DNA of 64,000 nucleotides from Linyphia triangularis (taxonomy: Eukaryota; Arthropoda; Arachnida; Araneae; Linyphiidae), in assembly GCA_963978545.1 (NCBI GenBank), contig OZ021722.1, positions 8,337,401-8,401,400 on the forward strand. The letters are read 5' to 3'. The notes under the pieces are model-generated. The model saw nothing but the letters and a program-made list of their open reading frames with translations, searched no databases and was not told where the DNA came from. Of the stretch, positions 22,569-32,140 are shown piece after piece. A program made the translations under genes and the position numbers. The number at the start of each line of letters is the position of its first letter. Positions within the stretch are counted from its first letter, which is position 1.

Positions 22569-22883
22569 TGTGAGGTTCTTGGGTTACGAACCTAGAATTC
22601 CCCCTCCCCCTCGAACGGTTATAATGGACGCTACCCATCACCCCTCAAGGATAAGTGGTTTTGACCACGGACATGGTCGTTCTGGGGGAGAGACTGAACG
22701 AGAGAGAGAGGGACTGACCTTCTGGTGGACGAGAGACGTTGTAAGAGTGGTCGCACGCGAGACGTTGTAAGAGTGGTCGCACGCGAGACGTTGTAAGAGT
22801 GGTCGCACGCGAGACGAGTTGATTTGTAAATAAAAAATTATGTTATGTTTTCAAAATACGGATTATTAATCCAGCGTCCCACA
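22569..22883 (+). repeat. 5' LTR (315 bp)
   Basis: It starts TGTGAGGTTCTTGGG and ends GCGTCCCACA, directly before the primer-binding site. It matches the 3' LTR base for base over most of its length but carries three tandem 26-bp units (22735-22812) where the 3' LTR has one, plus an extra AG. Confidence 0.93.
22735..22812. repeat. 26-bp tandem repeat x3 in 5' LTR
   Basis: The unit GACGTTGTAAGAGTGGTCGC plus ACGCGA occurs three times without a break or mismatch. The 3' LTR has a single unit at 29718-29743. Confidence 0.95.
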
Positions 22884-22884
22884 G

Positions 22885-22902
22885 TGGCGCAGTCGAAAGG
22901 AT
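22885..22902 (+). promoter_or_regulatory. Primer-binding site
   Basis: TGGCGCAGTCGAAAGG begins one base after the 5' LTR. TGG pairs with the CCA end of a tRNA primer, and TGGCGCAGTCG is a common gypsy-type site (family knowledge). The tRNA species was not identified. Confidence 0.7.
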
Positions 22903-23520
22903 GAGGTGTATTTGAGGGTGCCACATGGTAATGAAGCCTACTATTTGTCGCTGATGAATGGACGCCGTACCTGAAAAGTGGATACCTTAGGAGCCTGGAG
23001 TAGATCGAATTGAAAGACCCACACCTGTTGGATACCCGGAAGGAAGACAAATCGTAGACGTAGAGGAATCCCGGACTTTAGGATGAATCTCGTGGAATCG
23101 CTGAATAGATGTTCGCAGGGAGTAAGTCCCAATCCTTTCCTATCCGTGTGGAGGTCAGAAATACTGCATTAATTGTAATACAAGGGGGAACACCTGGTTA
23201 TTATCGAATTATATTGTATAGTATTTTTTTTTTGTATAGTTAATTTGCTCGATAAGAGAGAATATGCAAAGTTACGAGCCTGCTGTTAAGGTTCTAAATG
23301 TAATTTGGTTTTGTAGTTTTTTTTAAATATATTTAATTCTTTTCTGAGGTTGTAATGTGCTAAGTTCATGCTTAATATATACTGTCGTTTTGTTGAAGTT
23401 GTCATTGGACGAACAGTAAGCTTGTTGTGATTGTATTTGGTAAAACACTCTTTTTGGATAAAAACACATACATCGATTTTCATTGTTTATATTATTAAAG
23501 TGCTATCGTATTTTATTAAA
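22903..23520 (+). other. Retrotransposon 5' leader
   Basis: About 620 bp between primer-binding site and gag, without a long ORF. The upstream extension of the gag frame to 23431 lacks ATG and is AT-rich, so it is treated as leader. Confidence 0.6.
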
Positions 23521-26500
23521 ATGGCTTTTCTTGCTAAGGGTAGAAAGGAGGATTTAATAGAACTAGCCACTGAATTAGGTCAAGAAGTACCGGTGGGTAG
23601 CAAGATTTTGGCATTAAGGGGGATAATTTTAAACAGTGAGGGATACGAGGAAGGGTTTACTAGGGAGTTGTTAAATACTATTATGGAGAACAGGATTGAA
23701 CGGGAACAAAAGGAGCACGAGATAAAGTTAAAGGAATTAGAAATAAAGACGCGTTCAGGGGATAGTTCGGGAACAAACGGGTATAATTTCATGAATTATT
23801 TGAATATGATGAAGGGCGCTGTTTTCGACTCTCCAAACAGACCTGAAGACTGGCCGTTTTTCTTTCACCACGTTGAAATGATGTTTAGGTTGTATGAAGT
23901 GCCAGTCCAGTACCAGGGCAAAATAATTTTGCATGGCCTAAAGGGACGTGCATTGGAATTGAGTTCGATGTTGAGGGAGGAGGATTTCGATGATTATGTT
24001 CGAATAAAAGAAGTGATTTTGAAAAAGTTTCAAATCACACCTCTACAACATAGGTTAAATTTTGAGAATTGCCCCAAACGGATTGATGAGTCATACACAC
24101 AATATGCCGGAAAAGTAAAATCCGCTTTGGAACTTTATTTAAAATCCCGAGAGGTCACTACTTTTGAGAAATTGAAAGAACTTTTAGTAGTAGATAAAAT
24201 TAAAGACAGTTTACCGCAGAAGGTTAAATCTCATATTTATTTAAAGGAGGCAAATGGGTGGCTGGAAATCTCGGAGTTATCACAAGAAATTGATAATTTC
24301 GTGATCGCTATGCCAGGGGACCAAACCTATCAGAGTAATGGGGGTAAAATGAATGTCCGGATGGGTAAACAAAAGTTTGAAACTCAGGAGGGGAAGTCAA
24401 GTGACAAGAATGGAGATAGGTCCAATGGGAGGGGGAAACATTTTACAGGGAATAGCAATTTTGAGAGGGCCGGTACCGAACAGCGCAATAAAGAAGCATT
24501 TAAGAAGTTAATTAAATGTTACTCATGTAATGAGGAAGGACACATGAAGCGATTTTGCCCTAAGCTTAAGAAAAATCCACAACAGAACACCGGAAGTGAA
24601 GAAGCCCTAGAGAGGAGTTTGAATAAGGTGTGTGTAGATTTTTCGGAGTCCACATACAATGATTATTTTGAAGATATACCATTGGGGGACACGGAAAGAG
24701 ACCTTCCCAGAATTGATTTGGCAATCGGAAATAAATCGTTTCGTGGGGTTATTGACAGTGGAGCTGAAATCAGTGTCCTTAGACAATCGGTTGTCCCAGG
24801 AAAATATTTGGAATCTGGGGGGTGGTTAATTTTGCGACCAGCAATTGGGCCCCAAGTCGAAGCCAAATTGGTGTCAGTTCCACTTTGCCTGCTGTCTGAA
24901 GGGGATGAAATCCGACCTTACGTGAACGTGAATGTTGCTGTGGTAGATGGCTTAAATGAAATAGCGTTAATTACTCCCCGGGTGTTTAAACTGCTAAAGG
25001 AGCAACGAATCAAATATTTGGGTGAGGTAATTGAGCAGGTCTCCATTTTGGAAATTGTTGCTGAACCTGACCAGGACATTCTGGAAGGGAGGGGGAACGA
25101 AGAAACGCATGGGGACACGTCCGTAAGGGGGGATACGACAAATAGCATTCCGGTAGACCAGGTGTCCAGTCAAGCAGAGCTAATGGAGGAAGGGGAAAAT
25201 TCAAAGGATGACCCACCATTATCTCAGACACAAAGATTTCGAAAGGAGCAGTCTAGGTGTGAGACGCTTAAACGACCTTTTGAGGAAGCCAGGAGACGGA
25301 AAAATGGGTATTGGTTGGATTCGGGGATTTTATACCATACGGGGAATGTAAATGGACAAAAATGCAGTCAACTAGTGGTACCTCTAACTAGGAGGCAGGA
25401 AATTTTTAAATTAGCGCACGAAACATTGACAGGTGGGCATTTGGCTTCCAAGAAAACTGGGGAACGCATTAAACTCTCTTTTTGGTGGGAGGGGTTAATG
25501 AAGGATGTCAGAAGATTGTGTGAATCTTGTCATGATTGTCAGCTCCGGAGAGGTAAAAAGGTTAGTGATAGGGCGCCAATTGAAGCGGTGGGTAGACCTG
25601 AGCTACCATTTCAGGTTGTAAATGCGGATTTATTTGGGCCTATTGAGCCAAAATCATCGCGAGGGCATCAATATGTTTTATGCGTTATGGATCAACACAG
25701 TAGATGGCCGGAGGCATTACCGATTACCTCATTAACTGCAAAAGCCACCTGTGATGCTTTTATTGAAATTTTCATGAGGACAGGAATACCAAGAGTGATT
25801 TGGATGGATAATGGGACGAATTTTGCAGCACAGCTTACGAGGGAATTTCTAACAAGGTTAGGAGTTTCTCCAAAATTCTCAACCCCAGGATTTCCCCAAG
25901 CAAATGGACTCTGTGAGAGATTTATAGGTACAATGAAGGGGATGTTGCATCATTGCATTAGGACGCAAGGCAGAGGGTGGGACAAACAATTGCCATATCT
26001 ATTATGGGCTTACAGGGAAGTTCCGAATACGACAACGGGGGTTCCGCCATTTGTTCTTGTTTATGGTCGGTTACCTATAGGGCCATTAGCAATTTTAAAA
26101 TCCAGTTGGATAGATGATGCTGTTTTACCACAAGGGGTGGGAGAATCGGTAGGGCAATATTTACAGTCTCTCAGAGATAGATTAACAGATGCTGAAATGT
26201 TCGCTAGTCAGCAATCGGAGGTACAACAACAAAAATATGTACATTACCACAATCTGAGGTCTAGGGATCAAGAGTTTGGGATTGGGGATGAGGTAGTTGC
26301 ATTGATACCCGATTCCACAAATAAGCTTTGCTCAAAATGGATGGAGCCAGTTGAAATAACCGAAATTAAATCACCACATTCATATTTAGTAAAATTACCT
26401 GACGAAAGTGTTCGTCATTTACACCAAAACAAGTTAAGGAAATATATTCAACCGGTTAACACTATTGGGATAATATATGAGACTGATGAGGACTTTGGGG

Positions 26501-26943
26501 AGGTACAGCATGTACCGATTGAGAAAAGGGCAGGGGTGGAAATTTGGCTCGATAAACTGGTCAAATCAGGTGACTGGGATCATTTGGGTGCAAGACAACA
26601 AGACCAACTCGCCAGAATAATTAAAGATCACCATGAAGTGTTTGATGGCGAGATCAAATCTGCCAAGGTAGGCTCACATAAGATTAGGTTAAGACCGGAT
26701 ATTTTGAGGAAACAACCGTATCTCTACAAGGTCCCTGAGATACTAAAATCACAGGTAGAAAATCAGATAGCAGATCTAGTAGAAAGGGGGTTAATAGAAC
26801 CGTCAGTGGCTGATATTACGTACCCTTTAGTGTGTGTAGCGAAAAAGGATGGGACAATACGCCTTTGTGTTGACTATCGCGGTTTAAATTCTGAGAGTCA
26901 AGTCGTTCCATTTCCGATGCAGAACGCTGAGGAACTGCGCTAG
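23521..26943 (+). CDS. Gag-protease-integrase-RT polyprotein (1,140 codons)
   Basis: Start chosen at ATG 23521 (MAFLAKGRKEDLI), where gag-like sequence begins. Gag has a charged coiled-coil-like stretch (residues about 50-80), a capsid-like region (100-290) and one CCHC zinc knuckle, C333-x2-C-x4-H-x4-C. Protease has DSGAE with D412. Integrase has an H633/H640/C667/C670 zinc-binding domain, then the catalytic core D703, D763, E799 (D,D-35-E) and a C-terminal module with KWMEPVEI and HSYLVKL. RT begins near residue 1000 and includes LCVDYRGLN before the frame closes at TAG. All these domains lie in one uninterrupted frame, so integrase upstream of RT is not an assembly join. RT continues in the next frame from 26940. 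Confidence 0.93.
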   Translation: MAFLAKGRKEDLIELATELGQEVPVGSKILALRGIILNSEGYEEGFTRELLNTIMENRIEREQKEHEIKLKELEIKTRSGDSSGTNGYNFMNYLNMMKGAVFDSPNRPEDWPFFFHHVEMMFRLYEVPVQYQGKIILHGLKGRALELSSMLREEDFDDYVRIKEVILKKFQITPLQHRLNFENCPKRIDESYTQYAGKVKSALELYLKSREVTTFEKLKELLVVDKIKDSLPQKVKSHIYLKEANGWLEISELSQEIDNFVIAMPGDQTYQSNGGKMNVRMGKQKFETQEGKSSDKNGDRSNGRGKHFTGNSNFERAGTEQRNKEAFKKLIKCYSCNEEGHMKRFCPKLKKNPQQNTGSEEALERSLNKVCVDFSESTYNDYFEDIPLGDTERDLPRIDLAIGNKSFRGVIDSGAEISVLRQSVVPGKYLESGGWLILRPAIGPQVEAKLVSVPLCLLSEGDEIRPYVNVNVAVVDGLNEIALITPRVFKLLKEQRIKYLGEVIEQVSILEIVAEPDQDILEGRGNEETHGDTSVRGDTTNSIPVDQVSSQAELMEEGENSKDDPPLSQTQRFRKEQSRCETLKRPFEEARRRKNGYWLDSGILYHTGNVNGQKCSQLVVPLTRRQEIFKLAHETLTGGHLASKKTGERIKLSFWWEGLMKDVRRLCESCHDCQLRRGKKVSDRAPIEAVGRPELPFQVVNADLFGPIEPKSSRGHQYVLCVMDQHSRWPEALPITSLTAKATCDAFIEIFMRTGIPRVIWMDNGTNFAAQLTREFLTRLGVSPKFSTPGFPQANGLCERFIGTMKGMLHHCIRTQGRGWDKQLPYLLWAYREVPNTTTGVPPFVLVYGRLPIGPLAILKSSWIDDAVLPQGVGESVGQYLQSLRDRLTDAEMFASQQSEVQQQKYVHYHNLRSRDQEFGIGDEVVALIPDSTNKLCSKWMEPVEITEIKSPHSYLVKLPDESVRHLHQNKLRKYIQPVNTIGIIYETDEDFGEVQHVPIEKRAGVEIWLDKLVKSGDWDHLGARQQDQLARIIKDHHEVFDGEIKSAKVGSHKIRLRPDILRKQPYLYKVPEILKSQVENQIADLVERGLIEPSVADITYPLVCVAKKDGTIRLCVDYRGLNSESQVVPFPMQNAEELR

Positions 26944-27551
26944 AAGCAGGAGCGGCCTATTATTTGACAACCCTAGATATTTTAAAAAGTTATTGGGAAA
27001 TTCCTATGGAAGAGGGAAGCAAAGATCTAACCAGTTTTAATTCTCCTAAGGGTCAGTATCAATGGAAAGTTATGCCGTTTGGTCTTTCTGGACCCCCGGC
27101 TACTTTCCAAAGGGCAATGAATCAAGCTTTAAAGCCACATAGTGATTTTGCCGAAAGCTTTATTGATGATATAATAATTTATTCAGTAAATTGGAACGAG
27201 CACTTGAAACACATAAGGGCAGTGCTTCAGACTTTACAGATTCTAAATTTCACAGCAAATCTTGACAAATGCTCATTCGCAAAACCGGAGGTCAAGTACT
27301 TGGGACACATAGTGGGGTCAGGAAAACACTGCCCGGATAAGGATAAAATTGCGGTTATCAAAAACTTAAGGGCACCTAAGACAAAGAAAGCATTGCGGTC
27401 AGCTTTGGATCTGTATAATTACTACAGGGAGTACGTGCCAGGTTATGCGAGGATTGCGAAACCATTGACTGATTTAACACGGAAATCTGTTCCGAATGAT
27501 ATTCCTTGGGGGGGGGGGGGGAGGAAGCAGATAGGGAGTTCAATGAACTGA
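26940..27551 (+). pseudogene. RT continuation after frameshift
   Basis: From CTA at 26940 the RT continues in another frame, without ATG: LTTLDILKSYWEIPM, PFGLSGPPATFQRAM, then the catalytic FIDD (27159-27170; usually YIDD) and KYLGHIVG. The thumb/connection part follows (YREYVPGYARIAKPL). A run of 14 G at 27508-27521 shifts the frame again; in the other frame the expected EEADREFNELKQR-like connection appears before the insertion. One indel near 26938 and one in the G run explain both breaks. Either could be a sequencing error in a homopolymer or a true lesion. Confidence 0.88.
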
Positions 27552-27556
27552 AGCAA

Positions 27557-28830
27557 AGAACTTAAAACTATAAGAAGGCAAGCTTCGCCGATACGTAAGT
27601 GCTGCCATCTCGCGGATTTTCAGAGTTGAGAGCACAAAACTTTCGCCAAATTGCTCCGATTTCCAGACATGCGCAGAGCTTTTTTCTTACTTTGGCGATC
27701 GTGCTTTTTAAACAAACAAATAAGAACATCATATTTATTTCGTCGAATTCGTGGGAGATTTAAATAGCAGAACAAAAATGGAGGATTCTACTTTGCAAAG
27801 TAACATATTATTTATTCAAGTTTGTTCAAATTGTTCGCTTTTGTGCACAATAAATTTCGGTAATGTTCTGAAGATTATAGAATTTTCGTAAGAAAATTTT
27901 AACAGGACATTTTTTGCAGTGTTGATGGTTGTGATGAAACTTGATGGTTAGTGTTCTTAATCGTTTGTTTTTATTTTTTCGTCTCATTCAGCAGGCTAGT
28001 TTTTATGTTAAATATAGTTGCTTTTTTTATTACTTTGACATCGCTTTAAAGAATGTTTATCATTTGTTAGTTGCATAAATGCACTAAATTATTATGTGTT
28101 TATTATGATTTTTGAAATTTGACGCCAATCTCAATTACCATTGCGGTTTTTTTATTTTGTGAATTAATAAAGCTAAATGATTATTGTCAACTGTTAGTAA
28201 ATTCTTCTAAACTAGTACATGCTAAATGATATTGGTTTTTGTAGTTGCAAGTCATTTTTAAATTCTTGCACTCAATAACTAGATATTTTTTAGTTTCCTA
28301 ATGTACTGCTTCGAAGAATGCATGGAAACTTTATCGAAATCATTTTCTTCTAGAATGTGTTTCAATAATTTTATAATTAGTAATTTTGTTAATTCTTGAT
28401 GTTCATATTTATTACGAAAACTTACTAAAAGTTCAATAATATTAGAATATGCTGTAAAAACCCCAAATCTAATATTAGGATTCGTATTGCATTACAGGAT
28501 GGAACTTTTGCTGTAGTGGTTCAATATAATATTAATATTGTTTAAAAAAGTATTCAATTATTTTAGTTAAAAATATAAATTAACAAAAACTTGGTTGGGT
28601 GTGTAAATTTTTTAAGTGAAAGTTTAATGAGCTAGGCAGATTTGTTCTTTTTTTTTTGGATAAAAGATTTCTGGAAAACCAAAAAATGTAATCGCCAAGT
28701 GAAACCAAAAAGAGCGATAAGCTTGCCAATGTAGAAACCCTGCAATGACGTCATGTGCTCTCAAGTATTTTACATTATCTCTATGGAAGCTTGCCATCTT
28801 TAACCCGAAGGGTTATTATAGTATCTTTGA
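27557..28830. mobile_element. 1.27-kb insertion between RT and RNase H
   Basis: It splits the pol frame after CAAAGA and before CTGAAGGAAGC. The ends are imperfectly inverted: ACTATAAGAAGGCAAGCTTC near the left and, reversed, ACTATAATAACC plus GATGGCAAGCTTCC at the right, with GAGAGCACA further in. The interior is AT-rich with no ORF above background. It looks like a non-autonomous DNA transposon; exact ends, target duplication and superfamily are not settled. Confidence 0.65.
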
Positions 28831-29259
28831 CTGAAGGAAGCTTTATGCACGGCAGTTTCATTATACACCCCAGACATATCGAGATCATTTGAAATTCATA
28901 CTGATGCATCGCTAACAGGAATTGGGGCTTGTTTAACTCAGAGGGATTGCAACGGAAAGGCTAGGCCAATCACTTTTGCTAGTCAGAAATTGACGGATAC
29001 TCAAACAAAATGGAGTACAATAGAACGCGAGGCTTTTGCTGTAATTTGGGCGTTAAACAAATTTGAAGTATGGACATATGGAAAATCAATATTACTCCAT
29101 ACGGATCATAACCCTTTAAAGTTCTTAACTGAAGGAATTCCGAAAAATACTCGATTACAGAGATGGGCATTGGCCCTGCAAAGATTTGACGTGCAGGTGG
29201 CCCACAAGCCAGGGGCTATTAATACGGACGCCGATGCGTTATCTCGGATAGAGTATTAA
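28831..29259 (+). pseudogene. RNase H domain of the retrotransposon
   Basis: 142 codons continue pol in frame from CTGAAGGAAGCT. The motifs are FEIHTDASLTGIGACL (first catalytic D), EREAFAVIWALNKFEVW (catalytic E), LLHTDHNPLKFL (D) and RLQRWALALQRFDV, ending ADALSRIEY and TAA. This is the standard Ty3/gypsy RNase H, here the last domain before the 3' end. No integrase follows, confirming the unusual order. It is separated from RT by the 1.27-kb insertion, so it would not be translated as part of pol. Confidence 0.92.
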
Positions 29260-29553
29260 TAGCACCAAGTTTATGTATATTGTGTATGTATTTTTAAGTA
29301 TATTGCATATGTGTTAAAAATGAAATTTCAAGTAAATACATAATTGTGTAGATATTGTAATGGAAATGTTTTGTAAGCTCATGCATGAGAGCCATCATGG
29401 GACACAAACATTTACACACACCTAGGCAGTATCTGACCATCACATTGTTGGATGGGAAAGAGAGGGGCTTGACGGATGATTTGCGACTTGGGACTGTTTT
29501 GGAAATAGTTTCATTGCAAGGCTATAGTCGTGCAATGGAAACTGGAAGGGAGG
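29260..29553 (+). other. Retrotransposon 3' leader with polypurine tract
   Basis: Non-coding sequence between the RNase H stop and the 3' LTR. It ends in ACTGGAAGGGAGG (29541-29553) touching TGTGAGG of the LTR, a good polypurine tract for plus-strand priming. Confidence 0.75.
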
Positions 29554-29813
29554 TGTGAGGTTCTTGGGTTACGAACCTAGAATTCCCCCTCCCCCTCGAA
29601 CGGTTATAATGGACGCTACCCATCACCCCTCAAGGATAAGTGGTTTTGACCACGGACATGGTCGTTCTGGGGGAGAGACTGAACGAGAGAGAGGGACTGA
29701 CCTTCTGGTGGACGAGAGACGTTGTAAGAGTGGTCGCACGCGAGACGAGTTGATTTGTAAATAAAAAATTATGTTATGTTTTCAAAATACGGATTATTAA
29801 TCCAGCGTCCCAC
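29554..29813 (+). repeat. 3' LTR (about 260 bp)
   Basis: It starts TGTGAGGTTCTTGGG and ends GCGTCCCAC, then TACACC. It is nearly identical to the 5' LTR apart from one instead of three 26-bp units and a two-base indel. The last base differs (CCCACT rather than CCCACA), so the right edge is uncertain by a few bases. Confidence 0.92.
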
Positions 29814-29869
29814 TACACCTTAACACGATCCCGAGAACAGGGATTATCACACTCGTATTTTAGTGTTCG

Positions 29870-30677
29870 TGCCATGTAAAAAAAGTTTCCGGGCGCAATA
29901 TGAAAATTAATTCTGACGTCTTCCACAACAGACTTGCAATAAATTTCCAAAACTGAAATGTACGCAAGTATCATGAAGACATAATAGCAACAATTGTTTC
30001 ATTTTAGATTGTAGCTGATTATCTTATAATGGAGTTCCTAGATCTATTCGTGAGTTGGAGATTCAGTTATGACATGTTGGATAATCTATGAAAAAAATTG
30101 ACCAAAAGTTTAATATATTGAAGTCTATAGTACAATATATTTTTGAAAGACACCGATGAGCTTCAAACTTTTGAGGATAGAGATCGATCCGGGAAATCTT
30201 CGATGCTAAAACGCTTGTATAAAAGAAATATCGTATAATAAGATTCAAGATAGTCCGCGAATAAGTGCACCTTAAATCGCACATGGCTTAAAAATTGATA
30301 AAAACATTGAAGTGGCATCTCAGACGGTGAGAAATGTTATTAAATAAGCGGGTCTGAATGGACTTGTCATGTCATCATGACACTTGCGTACACTGCAGTT
30401 TTGAAAATTTACTGCAAGTTTGTTGTGGAAGACGTCAGAATTAATTTTCGTATGGCGTACGGAAACTTTTTTTACACGGCACTTAGCAACATCTCCTAAA
30501 TATTTCAATTCAAATACTTCCTGCGTTTTGTAAAAACAGACATTTATTATAAATTTATTTTAAAGAATCAAATTAAACATATTACAGTATTTACTGAAGA
30601 TATGAAGCAAAAAATTAGAAATTATGCTCATTTATTTGTAACTTTGGCTTCCGTACGGAAACTTTTTGTACCCACTG
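29870..30677. mobile_element. Tc1-like element relic with preserved empty site
   Basis: Related to the relic at 15529. It ends at 30677 in the reverse complement of CAGTGGGTACAAAAAGTTTCC. Its right third (30370-30510) mirrors its left third (29870-29990): GACGTCTTCCACAACAGACT on the left, its complement on the right. Between them the plus strand has a broken transposase N-terminus: EDRDRSGKSS near 30178 and a TVRNVIK helix-turn-helix-like stretch near 30325. The sequence GCAAGTATCATGAAGACAT at 29963-29981 is the uninterrupted version of the site occupied by the 5.7-kb element at 15824. Confidence 0.75.
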
Positions 30678-31235
30678 TATGTGTTTCTACTACCTTATGT
30701 CAGACTTAGCAGCTTTACTCACGTTCTATTATCCAGATACAAACATGCTCCATTTGGCTATGTATAAACCTTCTCCTATTAAGTTTGACTAAGCAAAATC
30801 TTCGGAGGGCTGATTAACCCACTTTTCATCTTCCAATCCAACTGCATCTTGGCAAATAGAATCGTTCAAGTTCTTATTCAATCAAATTATGGGGACAAAA
30901 AAAAAAAAAATGTTCGGAATGGATCACCATGATCAAACACTATGAAAACTAGATCTGAGATCAAGAAGTTGCAACTGCTTATAAAAATTGGCAATGCATA
31001 TATAGGATTTATATTAAAAATTTTGTTGCTATGGGTTATATTATTCTGCCATGTAATCATGCAATGCAATGTTTTCCTAAACACAATGACTTCTGTGATT
31101 CTGTACCCCACTTCACAATAAATACGAAAAAATATTAAGGTGCCCCATTTCGGTACCCAATTACCGCTATAAATAGACAATAATGCTCATTGCAACAGCC
31201 CTGACAAAAGTCTTAATAAATTCGTCACTCGACCT
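30678..31235. repeat. Diverged repeat, related to 34.1-34.5 kb
   Basis: 30690-31060 aligns by eye with 34100-34490: TCAGACTTA-CAGCTTT, TCTATTATCCAGA, CAAA-TCTTCGGAGG, then a 45-bp motif GATGCATGTAAAGGATTT-type. No coding sequence. The ORF across 30887-31180 minus arises from it. Confidence 0.5.
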
Positions 31236-31356
31236 TTCATACAGATTCGAAATAACCTTCATACAGATTCGAAATAACCTTCATACAGACTCGAAATAAC
31301 CTTCATACAGATTCGAAATAACCTTCATACAGACTCGAAATAACCTTCATACAGAT
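31236..31356. repeat. 22-bp tandem repeat, 5.5 copies
   Basis: TTCATACAGATTCGAAATAA plus CC repeats at 31236, 31258, 31280, 31302, 31324 and partly 31346, with only a T/C variant in the middle (GATTCG or GACTCG). There are no unique spacers, so this is a minisatellite and not a CRISPR array. Confidence 0.93.
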
Positions 31357-31595
31357 CTGACCAATGATCGCCGAGGGATATATTTCGTCGCGAGTATGTA
31401 CAAAGGATTGAAAACCATTTGGCGTCCATTTTAAACGACAGTTGGAAACCCATGCACTTCGCGATTAAGAAAGTAAGTTTTTAAAGTTTATTTCTACGTG
31501 CATGCGTAGATTTCGTATTATTTTATTGTGATAACTGTTGTACTGTATTTGGGGAAAACAAACAACTGCGCCCTCTTACAGGTACTTGCATTCTG

Positions 31596-31750
31596 GGCCG
31601 ATCAAATGGTATAGTGGTTAGCGTGCTAGCTTCTAGACCACGAGGTTGCGGGTTCGAGTCACGTGTAAGGCATGGGTGGTTGTAAATGTATGTTGGCTTG
31701 TCTAATGACGAATGTGTCGGCGCATTATAGCCCTCGTGTTGCCTCGTGTT
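31596..31750 (+). mobile_element. SINE-A copy 5 (3'-truncated)
   Basis: Plus-strand SINE-A with intact head and box B. It ends in a duplicated CCTCGTGTTG; the rest of body and tail are missing. Confidence 0.88.
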
Positions 31751-31864
31751 GTTTTAATTTCCTATATGACATTGGTTTTTATCATTTGATTTAAATATTT
31801 GTTTCTCTTATCTTTGACTTTTTAAAATTTTAATTAATAAATAAGACCTTTTTAAGCAATCTTG

Positions 31865-32041
31865 GTTGGTTGTATTCAGATTATCTGGCGCCGTCAGCAA
31901 CACAGGGCTATAATGCGCCGAAACATTCATCATTTGACAAGCCAACATACGTTTACAAACACCCATGCCTAACACGGGACTCGAACCCGCAACCTCGCGG
32001 TCTAGAAGCCAGCACGCTAACCACTATACCGTTTGGTCGGC
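31865..32041 (-). mobile_element. SINE-A copy 6
   Basis: Full-length minus-strand copy lying only about 115 bp from copy 5. A 14-bp direct repeat TTTAAGCAATCTTG / TTTAGGCAATCTTG (31851-31864 and 32042-32055) flanks it, with one mismatch. Confidence 0.9.
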
Positions 32042-32069
32042 TTTAGGCAATCTTGAAAACAATTGACGA

Positions 32070-32140
32070 TTGGTTGGTGCAGTATGGCCCAAGTGTTGCC
32101 CTTGCGCCGTTAAACTCCCACCAACCAACCAACTAAACAT
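32070..32140 (+). mobile_element. SINE-C 3'-end fragment
   Basis: A third short SINE-like tail: GTTGCCCTTGCGCCGTTAAA followed by CTCCCACCAACCAACCAAC. It has the CCAA-type tail of SINE-A and SINE-B but a different body. I recall similar tails in spider repeats; the head is absent here. Confidence 0.45.

Larger units (their letters stand above)
22569..29813 (+). mobile_element. Ty3/gypsy LTR retrotransposon with Gmr1-type domain order
   Basis: A near-complete element: 5' LTR, primer-binding site, long ORF, RNase H part, polypurine tract and 3' LTR, all in one orientation. The pol order is protease, integrase, reverse transcriptase, RNase H. In usual Ty3/gypsy elements integrase comes last; integrase-first order defines Ty1/copia and, within Ty3/gypsy, the Gmr1 group. 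RT and integrase motifs here are Ty3/gypsy-like. The element is inactive: a frameshift in RT, a G14 run that shifts frame, and a 1.27-kb insertion between RT and RNase H. No target duplication is evident at its ends. Confidence 0.9.

Noticed and set aside
23431..23520. Upstream extension of the gag frame
   Set aside because: The extension begins at TTG, is AT-rich, and ATG at 23521 begins the charged gag-like sequence.
22569..29813. Integrase-first order as an assembly or recombination artefact
   Set aside because: Integrase and the first RT motifs lie in the same unbroken frame, and no second integrase follows RNase H before the polypurine tract.
31236..31356. CRISPR-like regular repeat
   Set aside because: The 22-bp units are directly adjacent with no unique spacers, and the genome is eukaryotic; it is a minisatellite.
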